Source: Rhodobacteraceae bacterium HIMB11
GTDB lineage: Bacteria; Pseudomonadota; Alphaproteobacteria; Rhodobacterales; Rhodobacteraceae
NCBI GenBank assembly: GCA_000472185.1
Contig: AVDB01000009.1
Span: 53,506-117,505, forward strand
Reading direction: 5' to 3'
DNA: 64,000 nt
The first letter of the stretch is position 1; every line of letters begins with the position of its first letter. The notes beneath the pieces are model-generated. The model worked only from the letters and a program-made list of their open reading frames with translations, made no database searches and had not been told where the DNA came from. Made by a program: the position numbers and the translations under genes. Positions 8,162 through 15,214 of the stretch are shown here, piece after piece.

Positions 8162-9334
8162 TCAGACGGCGTTCGGTGTCAGACGTTTTTCCGCAACCCG
8201 CGCCATGATGGATGCGCCCACGGGCAAAACCTCAAGCCCCAAGGTGAAGGACGGATTGTGCAGCCCAACTGTCCCAACATGACCCACACGACAATACGCA
8301 CCTGGAATGGATTTCAGCATATCCGCAAAATCCTCGGACCCTGTGGCGGGCTGAATTTTGTCTGATACATGATCTGCCCCCACGATGTCGGCGGCCGCAT
8401 CCAAATAGGCCGAGCTAAGGTCGTGATCATTTTCCAAAACGGTAAAGGCGTGGCGAATGTCCAATTTCACCTCGGCGTCATAGGCCGTTCCGACGCCTTT
8501 GCAGATGGCCTGCATACGATCACAGACCAGATTGAAAATATCATCCTTGAAATATCGGATTGTCCCGCACAAATGCGCTGTTTGCGGAATGACGTTGTAG
8601 GCAGATCCTGCATGCACCTGTGTGATTGAGACGACGCATGTGTCCAATGGGGGAACATTTCGGCTGACGATGGCATTCAAATCGGTGATCAGTGAATTTG
8701 TAATTTGAATGGCATCCTTGGAGTTTTGGGGCATGGCCGCATGCGCGCCTTTTCCTGCGACATGAATATCAAAAAACGCGGCCCCCGCCATTGCCGCCCC
8801 GCGGCAAATTTCAAAGGTGCCTGGTTTTCCGCTGGGCGAATTGTGCATGCCGTAAACTTCGTCACAGGGGAAGCGATCAAACAAACCATCCTCGATCATG
8901 GCCTTCGCGCCGCCCAAACCCTCTTCTGCGGGTTGGAAAATTACGATCACCTCGCCCTGAAAATTGCGCGTTTCGGCCAAATGTTTCGCCGCACCCAGCA
9001 GCATTGTCGTATGGGCGTCATGACCACAGGCGTGCATTTTGCCATCCGTTTGCGATTTATAGGGCAGATTCGTTTCCTCATGAATGGGCAGGGCGTCCAT
9101 ATCCGAACGCAACCCCACACGACGGTTTCCTGCGTGCTTGCCCCGGATGACGCCAACGACACCCGTCACACCGATTTCTGTATGCACCTCATCCACACCG
9201 AAATCGTTTAGGTATTGGGCCACAATCTGGCTTGTGCGCACCTCTTCAAATCCGATTTCAGGATGTTGGTGAAAATCCTTATAGATCACTTCCATCTGAT
9301 CTTTGAAATTTGAGATGACTGGCAAGATATTCAT
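8162..9334 (-). CDS. M20 family amidohydrolase (HipO/AbgB-like)
   Basis: 390 residues, the standard length. Metal ligands are visible in HACGHDAH (about 103-110), PAEEGLGGA and GMHN. The dimerisation domain carries GKGAHAAMP, and TGSEDFA holds the last ligand region. Enzymes of this group cleave N-acyl amino acids, hippurate, IAA conjugates or aminobenzoyl-glutamate in the cytoplasm; the exact substrate cannot be told. It is first in a three-gene minus-strand unit with LysE and a methyltransferase. Confidence 0.9.
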   Translation of the reverse strand: MNILPVISNFKDQMEVIYKDFHQHPEIGFEEVRTSQIVAQYLNDFGVDEVHTEIGVTGVVGVIRGKHAGNRRVGLRSDMDALPIHEETNLPYKSQTDGKMHACGHDAHTTMLLGAAKHLAETRNFQGEVIVIFQPAEEGLGGAKAMIEDGLFDRFPCDEVYGMHNSPSGKPGTFEICRGAAMAGAAFFDIHVAGKGAHAAMPQNSKDAIQITNSLITDLNAIVSRNVPPLDTCVVSITQVHAGSAYNVIPQTAHLCGTIRYFKDDIFNLVCDRMQAICKGVGTAYDAEVKLDIRHAFTVLENDHDLSSAYLDAAADIVGADHVSDKIQPATGSEDFADMLKSIPGAYCRVGHVGTVGLHNPSFTLGLEVLPVGASIMARVAEKRLTPNAV

Positions 9335-9446
9335 GTTGGCCCTCTATGCGACTGTGCGGTTGGCAATCACGTTACACTTGATTTTAGGTAGGTCAATTTA
9401 GTTTGATAAAATCATACACCGAAACAGCAATGAAAGATCCAGTGGG

Positions 9447-10193
9447 ATGAGCACAGTTTACATTACAGGCGCAGGCGTCAGCGCCGAAAGCGGCATTCCA
9501 ACCTTTCGCGGGCAGGATGGGTTTTGGACGGTGGGTAGCATCAATTACACACCCCAAGAAATGGCAACGCGGGACATGTACATCAATGCACCAGACGAAT
9601 TTCTGTTGTGGTATTTTCGTCGTTTTGCAGCCTATCGAAATGTGATGCCAAATGACGTGCATCATTGGCTGTCCGACAAACGCCTTATCACCCAAAATAT
9701 TGATGGATTAGACGGCAAGGCGGGCAATCCCGATTACATCCCAATCCACGGACGATTGGATAAGGTCACCATGCTGCATCAGCAGGGGGAATTGGTGCCG
9801 TTGCTTGATGCGCCTTGGGAACAGGTGGTTGAGGCCTGTCTTGATTTAGAGGATGATCAGGCGGTGAAATCGGCCCTGCTGGATGCATTCCGAATTTCGA
9901 AAATCTCTTTGATCCCAGAAATGGGACATTCCTTAAAACCCTTTGTTTTGCTGTTTGATGAATATTACACTGATCTTTATCGCATGGGTGAGGCGGAAGA
10001 TTGGATGTCAACGGCCACGCGTTTTGTGTTCATGGGCACATCCTTTAGCGTAAATATCACGAACATTGCTCTACGCGCGGCGATTATGACGGGGGCTGAA
10101 ATTGACGTGGTTGACCCATCCCCAATTGATTTGAACATTGACCGCGTGACCTATCACGCGATGAGCGCAGCAGAGTTTATTGCAAAGACCTAG
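9447..10193 (+). CDS. Sir2-like NAD-dependent deacylase without zinc cysteines
   Basis: 248 residues. The NAD-binding signature is GAGVSAESGIPTFRG (8-22), TQNIDGL follows at 82-88, and the catalytic His is at 101 (PIHG). The C-terminal Rossmann strand reads FVFMGTSFSVNITN. Ordinary sirtuins carry two CxxC pairs after the HG motif. Here the only cysteine in the protein is in VVEACLDLED, so the structural zinc site is absent and a loop of similar length replaces it. NAD binding and deacylation are plausible but unproven. The stop overlaps the convergent thioesterase stop in a CTAG. Confidence 0.82.
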   Translation: MSTVYITGAGVSAESGIPTFRGQDGFWTVGSINYTPQEMATRDMYINAPDEFLLWYFRRFAAYRNVMPNDVHHWLSDKRLITQNIDGLDGKAGNPDYIPIHGRLDKVTMLHQQGELVPLLDAPWEQVVEACLDLEDDQAVKSALLDAFRISKISLIPEMGHSLKPFVLLFDEYYTDLYRMGEAEDWMSTATRFVFMGTSFSVNITNIALRAAIMTGAEIDVVDPSPIDLNIDRVTYHAMSAAEFIAKT

Positions 10194-10600
10194 TTCGGTA
10201 CAAAAAACGTGGCTGACGCGCTGGCAACTGCACGCGCGCTGGGCATGGCCGTTAGGGTCGCTTCGCAAAATATGAGGGATCGACCTTGTTTGATCACACG
10301 GGCCGCGCATGTGATCCGTTCGCCTTTTGCACCACTTAGGAAACGTGTTTCCAGATTGGTGGTCGCCACAGGTTTGAACCCATCCATGGCAGAAAAACAG
10401 GCAAAGACCATGGCCGTATCCGCAAGCGAGCTGAGCGCCTGACCGCACACGATCCCACCAACCCGTTCAATATGCGGGGTGATCGGAATTTCCAATGTGG
10501 CCCCATCATCTGACATATCAGTCACTTCAATGCCCATGTCCAAAATCCATTGAGCGAAGTTGTCCTTTAAAAAGTCTTGGGCTGTTTCGATTGCGATCAT
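10190..10600 (-). CDS. PaaI-like hotdog-fold thioesterase
   Basis: 136 residues from an ATG that forms an ATGA overlap with the upstream oxidoreductase stop. Features include ERVGGIVCGQALSSLADTAMVFACFSAM (the hotdog helix with the G-x-hydrophobic-x-x-L-A-D-T/S signature) and TTNLETRFLSGAKGERITCAARVIKQGRSLIFCEATL. Members hydrolyse acyl-CoA or aryl-CoA thioesters in the cytoplasm. It is not the PaaI of the phenylacetate cluster, which is encoded at 55.8 kb. Operon with the Gfo/Idh gene. Confidence 0.83.
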   Translation of the reverse strand: MIAIETAQDFLKDNFAQWILDMGIEVTDMSDDGATLEIPITPHIERVGGIVCGQALSSLADTAMVFACFSAMDGFKPVATTNLETRFLSGAKGERITCAARVIKQGRSLIFCEATLTAMPSARAVASASATFFVPN

Positions 10601-11715
10601 GATGCACCCCCAAATACATCGGGCACGTCCAACCATGTCCCTGTGTTCGAGGATCGAATGGCGGCGTCAATCACCTCGGCCACGGCCAATCCATCGCGGA
10701 ATGTGGGGAAACGCGCTTCCCCTGTTTCGATGGCCTCAAGGAAATCTTTGGCCTCAATTATGATCATATCCTGATATCCAGTCCCATGACCTGGACCCTG
10801 GCAAAATGGCAAATAATCTGGGTGTTCGGGGCCTGTCAGGATTTTGCGAAACCCACGCTCTGCCTCTGGGCCTTCTGTGCGATAGAGCCAAATTGCGTTT
10901 TGATCCTCTTGATCAAATCGAATTGACCCTTTGGTGCCATGAATTTCATAGGCATATCCCATTTTGCGCCCCGTGGCGACGCGACTGGAGTAAATGTGCC
11001 CCATCACGCCATTTTTAAAACGGCACATGATTTGGGCATGATCGTCATTGGTGACCTGACCACCTGGTCGGGTTTTGTGAACTGTTTCAACCTCTGCCAT
11101 CACACGTTCAATTGGCCCCATCAGGCGCAGGGCGGCATTGACGGGGTGGGGGGCCAAATCGCCCATATTGCCCGTGGCCATCCCTTCGCATCGCCAATTT
11201 TTTGGCAAATTGGGATCGGATAAAAAATCCTCGGTATGTTCACAGCGAAACCATGTGATATCGCCAATCTCTCCTGCTTGGATCAGATCATGGGCAAAGC
11301 GGGATGCAGGCGTTCGGATGTAGTTAAAGCCGACCATGTTAGCCACATTCGCACCTTCGGCCAGTTCCACCATTTTCCGTGCACCTTCGATTGTGTCGGC
11401 GATAGGTTTTTCGCAAAGCACGGGTTTGCCCAATGCGATCGCCTCTCGCGCGATGGCTTCGTGCGTATCTTGGGGCGAGGCGATGACAACGGCCTCAACC
11501 TTAGGATCGTGTACCAGATCATGCCAATCCCGCGCAGCGCGTTCGTAGCCATAACTGGCGCGATAGCGTTCCGCGCTTTGCGCCGAGGAGGCTGCGATTG
11601 TCTGCAAAACTGGGCGCAGTTTGGTGTCAAACACGGCGCCAACCGCGGCCATGGCAACACTGTGTGCCTTGCCCATATAGCCACCGCCAACAACGCCAAT
11701 TCCGATTTTTGTCAT
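10597..11715 (-). CDS. Gfo/Idh/MocA family oxidoreductase
   Basis: 372 residues starting MTKIGIGVVGGGYMGKAH, with GGGG about 7 nt before the chosen ATG; an ATG six bases earlier is also possible. The nucleotide-binding GGGYMG lies at the N-terminus and CEKPIA is the conserved Lys motif. HEAIAREAIALGKPV and the C-terminal beta-sheet domain with GTKGSIRFD complete the family picture. It is an NAD(P)-dependent dehydrogenase of a sugar, inositol or related polyol; the substrate is unknown. Divergent from the mesaconyl-CoA pair across a gap of about 300 bp. Confidence 0.88.
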   Translation of the reverse strand: MTKIGIGVVGGGYMGKAHSVAMAAVGAVFDTKLRPVLQTIAASSAQSAERYRASYGYERAARDWHDLVHDPKVEAVVIASPQDTHEAIAREAIALGKPVLCEKPIADTIEGARKMVELAEGANVANMVGFNYIRTPASRFAHDLIQAGEIGDITWFRCEHTEDFLSDPNLPKNWRCEGMATGNMGDLAPHPVNAALRLMGPIERVMAEVETVHKTRPGGQVTNDDHAQIMCRFKNGVMGHIYSSRVATGRKMGYAYEIHGTKGSIRFDQEDQNAIWLYRTEGPEAERGFRKILTGPEHPDYLPFCQGPGHGTGYQDMIIIEAKDFLEAIETGEARFPTFRDGLAVAEVIDAAIRSSNTGTWLDVPDVFGGAS

Positions 11716-11853
11716 ATCCATCCCCAAGGTGATCTGTGTTTTTGGACAGAGTGACCATGGCACAAGATTATTCAAGTATTTTTGCAAAATAGGTGAAAAA
11801 CACTGTAAAATTTGGATGGAAATAGGGGGGTGCGACACCTTGCCCATATCCTA

Positions 11854-11925
11854 TGCAGTCGCAGCATGAAGTAGGAAAAAGGTGAATGAATTCAGCGCGA
11901 ATGTGTGCCCGTGCAGTCGCAGCAT
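11854..11925. repeat. 14-bp direct repeat, two copies 58 bp apart
   Basis: TGCAGTCGCAGCAT occurs identically at 11854-11867 and 11912-11925, in the AT-rich gap between two divergent genes. The repeat could be a regulator site or a remnant of slippage. Confidence 0.6.
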
Positions 11926-11962
11926 TTTTGAATGTATACGATTGTATTCATATAAGTAATTG

Positions 11963-11979
11963 ATTTTATTCGATAAAAT
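11963..11979. promoter_or_regulatory. AT-rich inverted repeat upstream of the mesaconyl-CoA pair
   Basis: ATTTTAT-TCG-ATAAAAT is a perfect 7-bp inverted repeat about 45 bp before the next start codon. It is an operator candidate; no regulator gene is adjacent. The rest of the 11716-12023 gap is AT-rich and without a supported gene. Confidence 0.35.
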
Positions 11980-12023
11980 ATTTTTTCGTGCTACGTTTAC
12001 CGCAACAACAACGAGGGCACCCC

Positions 12024-12872
12024 ATGGATCAATTGAATGTATCAGTCTGGGTAGGGAAAACAAAAACAGAGCGTGACTGCATTTCACCAGAGCGCGCCAA
12101 AATGATCCACGCAACCGTGGGATTGGCCGGCAGCGATGCGCCACAGATAGGGGATGCAATGCCCGGGCTGTGGCATTGGTGCGCATTTGGTCCTGATGCC
12201 ATGACCCGTGATTTGAAAACGGATGGGCACGCCAAAGGCGGTGATTTTCTACCCCCGATTAAACTGCCACGCCGCATGTGGGCAGGCGGTGCGTTGGAAT
12301 TTCACGCCCCCCTTCGCATTGGCGATGTGATGACACGCACATCCACCATTCGCGAGGTGGTGGAAAAGGAAACAGGCGCGGGACCCATGGCATTGGTGAC
12401 GGTGGATCACATCATTTCTGGGCCCCAAGGGGTTGCAATCACCGAACGTCAGGACATCGCCTATTTGGAAATCCCGAAAACATATTCGCCCCCGAAGAAG
12501 AGGCCCGTTCCAAGCACGGCAGCTTTTCAAGTTGAAATGGACATGACTAGTCCGCTTTTGTTCCGCTATTCTGCAGTCACGTTTAACGCGCATCGCATCC
12601 ATTACGACGCGGAATATGCGCGAAATGAAGAAAGCTATCCAGGTTTGGTCGTGCATGGTCCGCTACAGGCGACGCTGTTGATGCAAGCGGCGGTGCAACA
12701 CCGTGGAGCCATGCCGCAGTATTTTGATTTCCGCGGCGTGCACCCTGCCTTCGCAGGCGAGGATTTTTCAATTCTGGGGGTAAATGATGATGCCGCAACC
12801 ATGCGTCTCTTTACTGCTTCGTCGGGACATCAATGCATGCAGGCAAATGCGATTTGGGGGACAACAGTATGA
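12024..12872 (+). CDS. meh: FAS1-like dehydratase, probable mesaconyl-C4-CoA hydratase
   Basis: 282 residues from the ATG after GAGGG; an upstream GTG is rejected because it has no ribosome site. The protein is a double-hotdog (MaoC/FAS1 dehydratase-like) enzyme. The N-terminal half carries MPGLWHWCAFGP and the region LPRRMWAGGALEFHAPLRIGD. The C-terminal half has FRYSAVTFNAHRIHYDAEYAR and YPGLVVHGPLQA, the hydratase signature. Chloroflexus mesaconyl-C4-CoA hydratase has this build and lies beside the CoA transferase in the same pathway. ATGA overlap with the next gene suggests obligate co-expression. Substrate assignment is inference from the partner. Confidence 0.75.
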   Translation: MDQLNVSVWVGKTKTERDCISPERAKMIHATVGLAGSDAPQIGDAMPGLWHWCAFGPDAMTRDLKTDGHAKGGDFLPPIKLPRRMWAGGALEFHAPLRIGDVMTRTSTIREVVEKETGAGPMALVTVDHIISGPQGVAITERQDIAYLEIPKTYSPPKKRPVPSTAAFQVEMDMTSPLLFRYSAVTFNAHRIHYDAEYARNEESYPGLVVHGPLQATLLMQAAVQHRGAMPQYFDFRGVHPAFAGEDFSILGVNDDAATMRLFTASSGHQCMQANAIWGTTV

Positions 12873-14104
12873 ACGGGATTTTAAATGGAATGCGTGTTGT
12901 TGAAGGATCGGCATTTGTCGCAGTCCCTCTTGCGGGAATGACATTGGCGCAAATGGGCGCAGAAGTGATCCGTTTCGATCGCCTTCAGGGCGGTTTGGAT
13001 GCGGGACGCTGGCCACTCGCACCCAACGGACAAAGCCTGTTTTGGGACGGCATGAACAAGGGTAAAAAATCCATCGCGATTGATATGAAGGACCCGCGTG
13101 GGAAAGAGTTGATTACACAGATCATCACTGCACCGGGCGAGGATGCGGGCCTGTTCCTGACGAATTTGCGTGTGCGCGGTTGGATGGATCACGAAACGCT
13201 GTCACAGCATCGTCCTGATTTGGTCACTGTGACGCTAAGTGGGGACAGACACGGCCGCCCACAGGTGGATTACACGGTAAACCCTGCCCTTGGCATTCCG
13301 GATATCACCGGACCAGAGGGCTCAACCAATCCTACGGCCAATGCCCTTCCTGCATGGGATTTGATTGCAGGAAATATGTGTGTTTCGGCCCTTCTTGCGG
13401 CAGAGCGTCATCGCCTACGCCACGGAACAGGGCAGGCGGTTGATCTGAATCTAAAGGATGTGGCATCCGCTGTGATTGGCCACCTAGGGATGATCGGGGA
13501 TGCAACCCTGAATGCGCAAGAACGCGGGAAATCGGGCAATGCGCTTTATGGCGCGTACGGACAGGATTTTTTGTGTGCGGATGGGCGTCGCATCATGATT
13601 ATTGGGCTAACTGATCGTCAATGGCGTGGGATCGTGAAGGCGACCGACAGTGCCGAGGTAATGCAGCGTCTAGCGCATGAAAATAACGCCGATCTAAATG
13701 ACGAAGGCGCGCGTTGGGCGATGCGCCATCATATCACGGCGCTTTTGTCCCCATGGTTCCAAGAGCGTAAGCTGACGGAGATCGCACCTCTGTTTGATGC
13801 GGCGGGTCTGACGTGGTCAGAGTTTAGAACAACCAAACGTGCCTTGGCAGAGGACGCGGACCTAAGTGCCGCAAACCCAATGTTTGTTGAAACACAACAG
13901 GGGACGAGCGGGTCCTATTTGGTCCCCAAATCCCCCATGACATTTGATGCCTGCGACACGCCAAATGCGGTCAAGGCCCCGCAATTGGGCGAACATACAG
14001 AAGAAATCCTAGGCGATGTTGTTGGGATGAGTGATCGGGAAATCGCAAAATTGTTTGACGGTGGCATCGTGGCGGCCCCCACGTTTAATAAGCGTGCGGC
14101 ATAG
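12869..14104 (+). CDS. mct: CaiB/BaiF CoA transferase, probable mesaconyl-CoA C1:C4 CoA transferase (2-methylfumaryl-CoA isomerase)
   Basis: 411 residues, close to the Chloroflexus Mct length as I remember it. The N-terminus GMRVVEGSAFVAVPLAGMTL, then NKGKKSIAID, LPAWDLIAGN and LGEHTEEIL match that enzyme far better than ordinary formyl-CoA transferases. The class III nucleophile is Asp164 in AWD. The known reaction moves CoA within mesaconate from C1 to C4. With the hydratase before it, mesaconyl-C1-CoA (an ethylmalonyl-CoA-pathway intermediate) could become citramalyl-CoA; a lyase for the last step is not in this window. The start is set by the ATGA overlap. Confidence 0.8.
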   Translation: MNGILNGMRVVEGSAFVAVPLAGMTLAQMGAEVIRFDRLQGGLDAGRWPLAPNGQSLFWDGMNKGKKSIAIDMKDPRGKELITQIITAPGEDAGLFLTNLRVRGWMDHETLSQHRPDLVTVTLSGDRHGRPQVDYTVNPALGIPDITGPEGSTNPTANALPAWDLIAGNMCVSALLAAERHRLRHGTGQAVDLNLKDVASAVIGHLGMIGDATLNAQERGKSGNALYGAYGQDFLCADGRRIMIIGLTDRQWRGIVKATDSAEVMQRLAHENNADLNDEGARWAMRHHITALLSPWFQERKLTEIAPLFDAAGLTWSEFRTTKRALAEDADLSAANPMFVETQQGTSGSYLVPKSPMTFDACDTPNAVKAPQLGEHTEEILGDVVGMSDREIAKLFDGGIVAAPTFNKRAA

Positions 14105-14174
14105 ACCACATAATTCACGGTTAAAGTAGACGTTTCCAGGAGCGATCCCACAGCGCGATAAGGTTCATTGACTG

Positions 14175-14313
14175 CAGATCATGCGCGGTCTGAGCGCAAG
14201 CAAGGGCCTATACATGAGAGACTGGATTTTGATCGATCAGTTCTGTGCACCCAGCCAATCGTTGGATTGGCAAGGCATAGGCGGCGCCTTCGTCGTCACC
14301 TCGGGCAGCTTGG
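14175..14313 (+). repeat. Dispersed intergenic repeat, copy A
   Basis: Lies between convergent genes in a 330-bp gap. It begins CAGATCATG and shares with copy B (31.4 kb) the blocks GGTCTGAG, GACTGGATTTTGATC and GCACCCAGCCAATCGTT, and a GGCGGCG-rich tail. The core hairpin is GCCAATC-GTTG-GATTGGC at 14254-14271. Nothing else is seen in the 14105-14434 gap. Confidence 0.85.
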
Positions 14314-14434
14314 GGTTCTGTTCCAGCGCGTTGATTATGTGACCAATTCCAGTCGCTTGGGTCTATCGCAGATGCTCCAGCCCACGCCCGTCCCGTCAAA
14401 CCATATGTTTGCATACAGCAAAACAGGGCAGGAT

Positions 14435-15211
14435 TCAGGCCAACATTTTCGTGTCCCCATCCACCGCAATCGCCTGACCCGATATGCGCCGCCCCGAGGG
14501 TGAAGCGAGGTACATGATCTGATCCGCGATATCCTGTGCAGTGACGTAATCCTTGATCGAGGTATATGAAAAGGCGTCCTGCTCAACCTCGTCAAATGAC
14601 TTGCCCAATCTTTGCGCCTTAGCGGACAAAACATTGCGTTGCCGATCCCCCGCAACCAGCCCCGGCAAAATGGCATTCACACGAATTTTATCCGCGCCAA
14701 GTTCAATGGCCAATGATTTTGTCAGGCCAATCACCCCCCATTTTGCGGCTGCATAGGGTGTTCGATAGGCAAACCCGTGTTTGCCCGCAGCCGAGGACAG
14801 ATTGGTAATTGATGCATCTCCACTTTGCCGTAAGGATGGGATACAGGCCTTGGAAAAATAAAACTGACTGTTCAGGCAGATGTTTAAACAGGCGTTCCAA
14901 TCAGTGGCGTCAATTTCTTCTACGGGCAGGGTGGGGCCTGCGATGCCTGCGTTATTGACCAAACAATCCAGCCCGCCCAGGTGATCAATCGCGGCGGCAC
15001 AAAATGCCTGCACCGCTGCTTCGTCACCCACGTCAACCACCTGTGTCATGACAGTTGGCACTGCGGTTTTCAGGTCGCTCACAAAATCAGGATTGATGTC
15101 ACAGGTCACCACATTGGCGCCTTGCGCCACGAACCCTTCCACAATCGCGCGCCCAATACCAGAGCCACCCGCGCTGACCAAAACACGTTTGCCTGTAAGA
15201 TCGAAATTCAT
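14435..15211 (-). CDS. SDR family dehydrogenase in the aromatic catabolic locus
   Basis: 258 residues, classical SDR. The cofactor site is SAGGSGIGRA near the N-terminus and NNAGIAGP follows. The catalytic Ser lies in TNLSSAAG with YAAAKWG. RVNAILPGLV is also typical, and an Asp after the second beta strand (TCDIN) favours NAD. It starts 4 bp after the hydroxylase stop, so the two form one transcript divergent from the ligase operon. By context it may oxidise a 3-hydroxyacyl-CoA made by the enoyl-CoA hydratase, as the SDR-type step in beta-oxidative hydroxycinnamate pathways does. A cis-dihydrodiol or alcohol substrate is an alternative. Confidence 0.85.
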   Translation of the reverse strand: MNFDLTGKRVLVSAGGSGIGRAIVEGFVAQGANVVTCDINPDFVSDLKTAVPTVMTQVVDVGDEAAVQAFCAAAIDHLGGLDCLVNNAGIAGPTLPVEEIDATDWNACLNICLNSQFYFSKACIPSLRQSGDASITNLSSAAGKHGFAYRTPYAAAKWGVIGLTKSLAIELGADKIRVNAILPGLVAGDRQRNVLSAKAQRLGKSFDEVEQDAFSYTSIKDYVTAQDIADQIMYLASPSGRRISGQAIAVDGDTKMLA

Positions 15212-15214
15212 GCC

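Noticed and set aside
8705..9211. 168-codon plus-strand frame opposite the M20 hydrolase
   Set aside because: Shadow frame; the M20 metal-binding motifs are on the minus strand.
11236..11754. 172-codon plus-strand frame opposite the Gfo/Idh gene
   Set aside because: The opposite strand encodes a full oxidoreductase with cofactor motifs; this frame shows no family features.
11851..12186. Minus-strand frame of 111 codons in the divergent gap before the mesaconyl-CoA pair
   Set aside because: Half of it overlaps the hydratase gene antisense, composition is unlike the neighbours, and there is no ribosome site or family motif.
14208..14414. Small frames across repeat copy A
   Set aside because: They lie on a repeat shared with another intergenic gap, and the frames are not preserved between copies.
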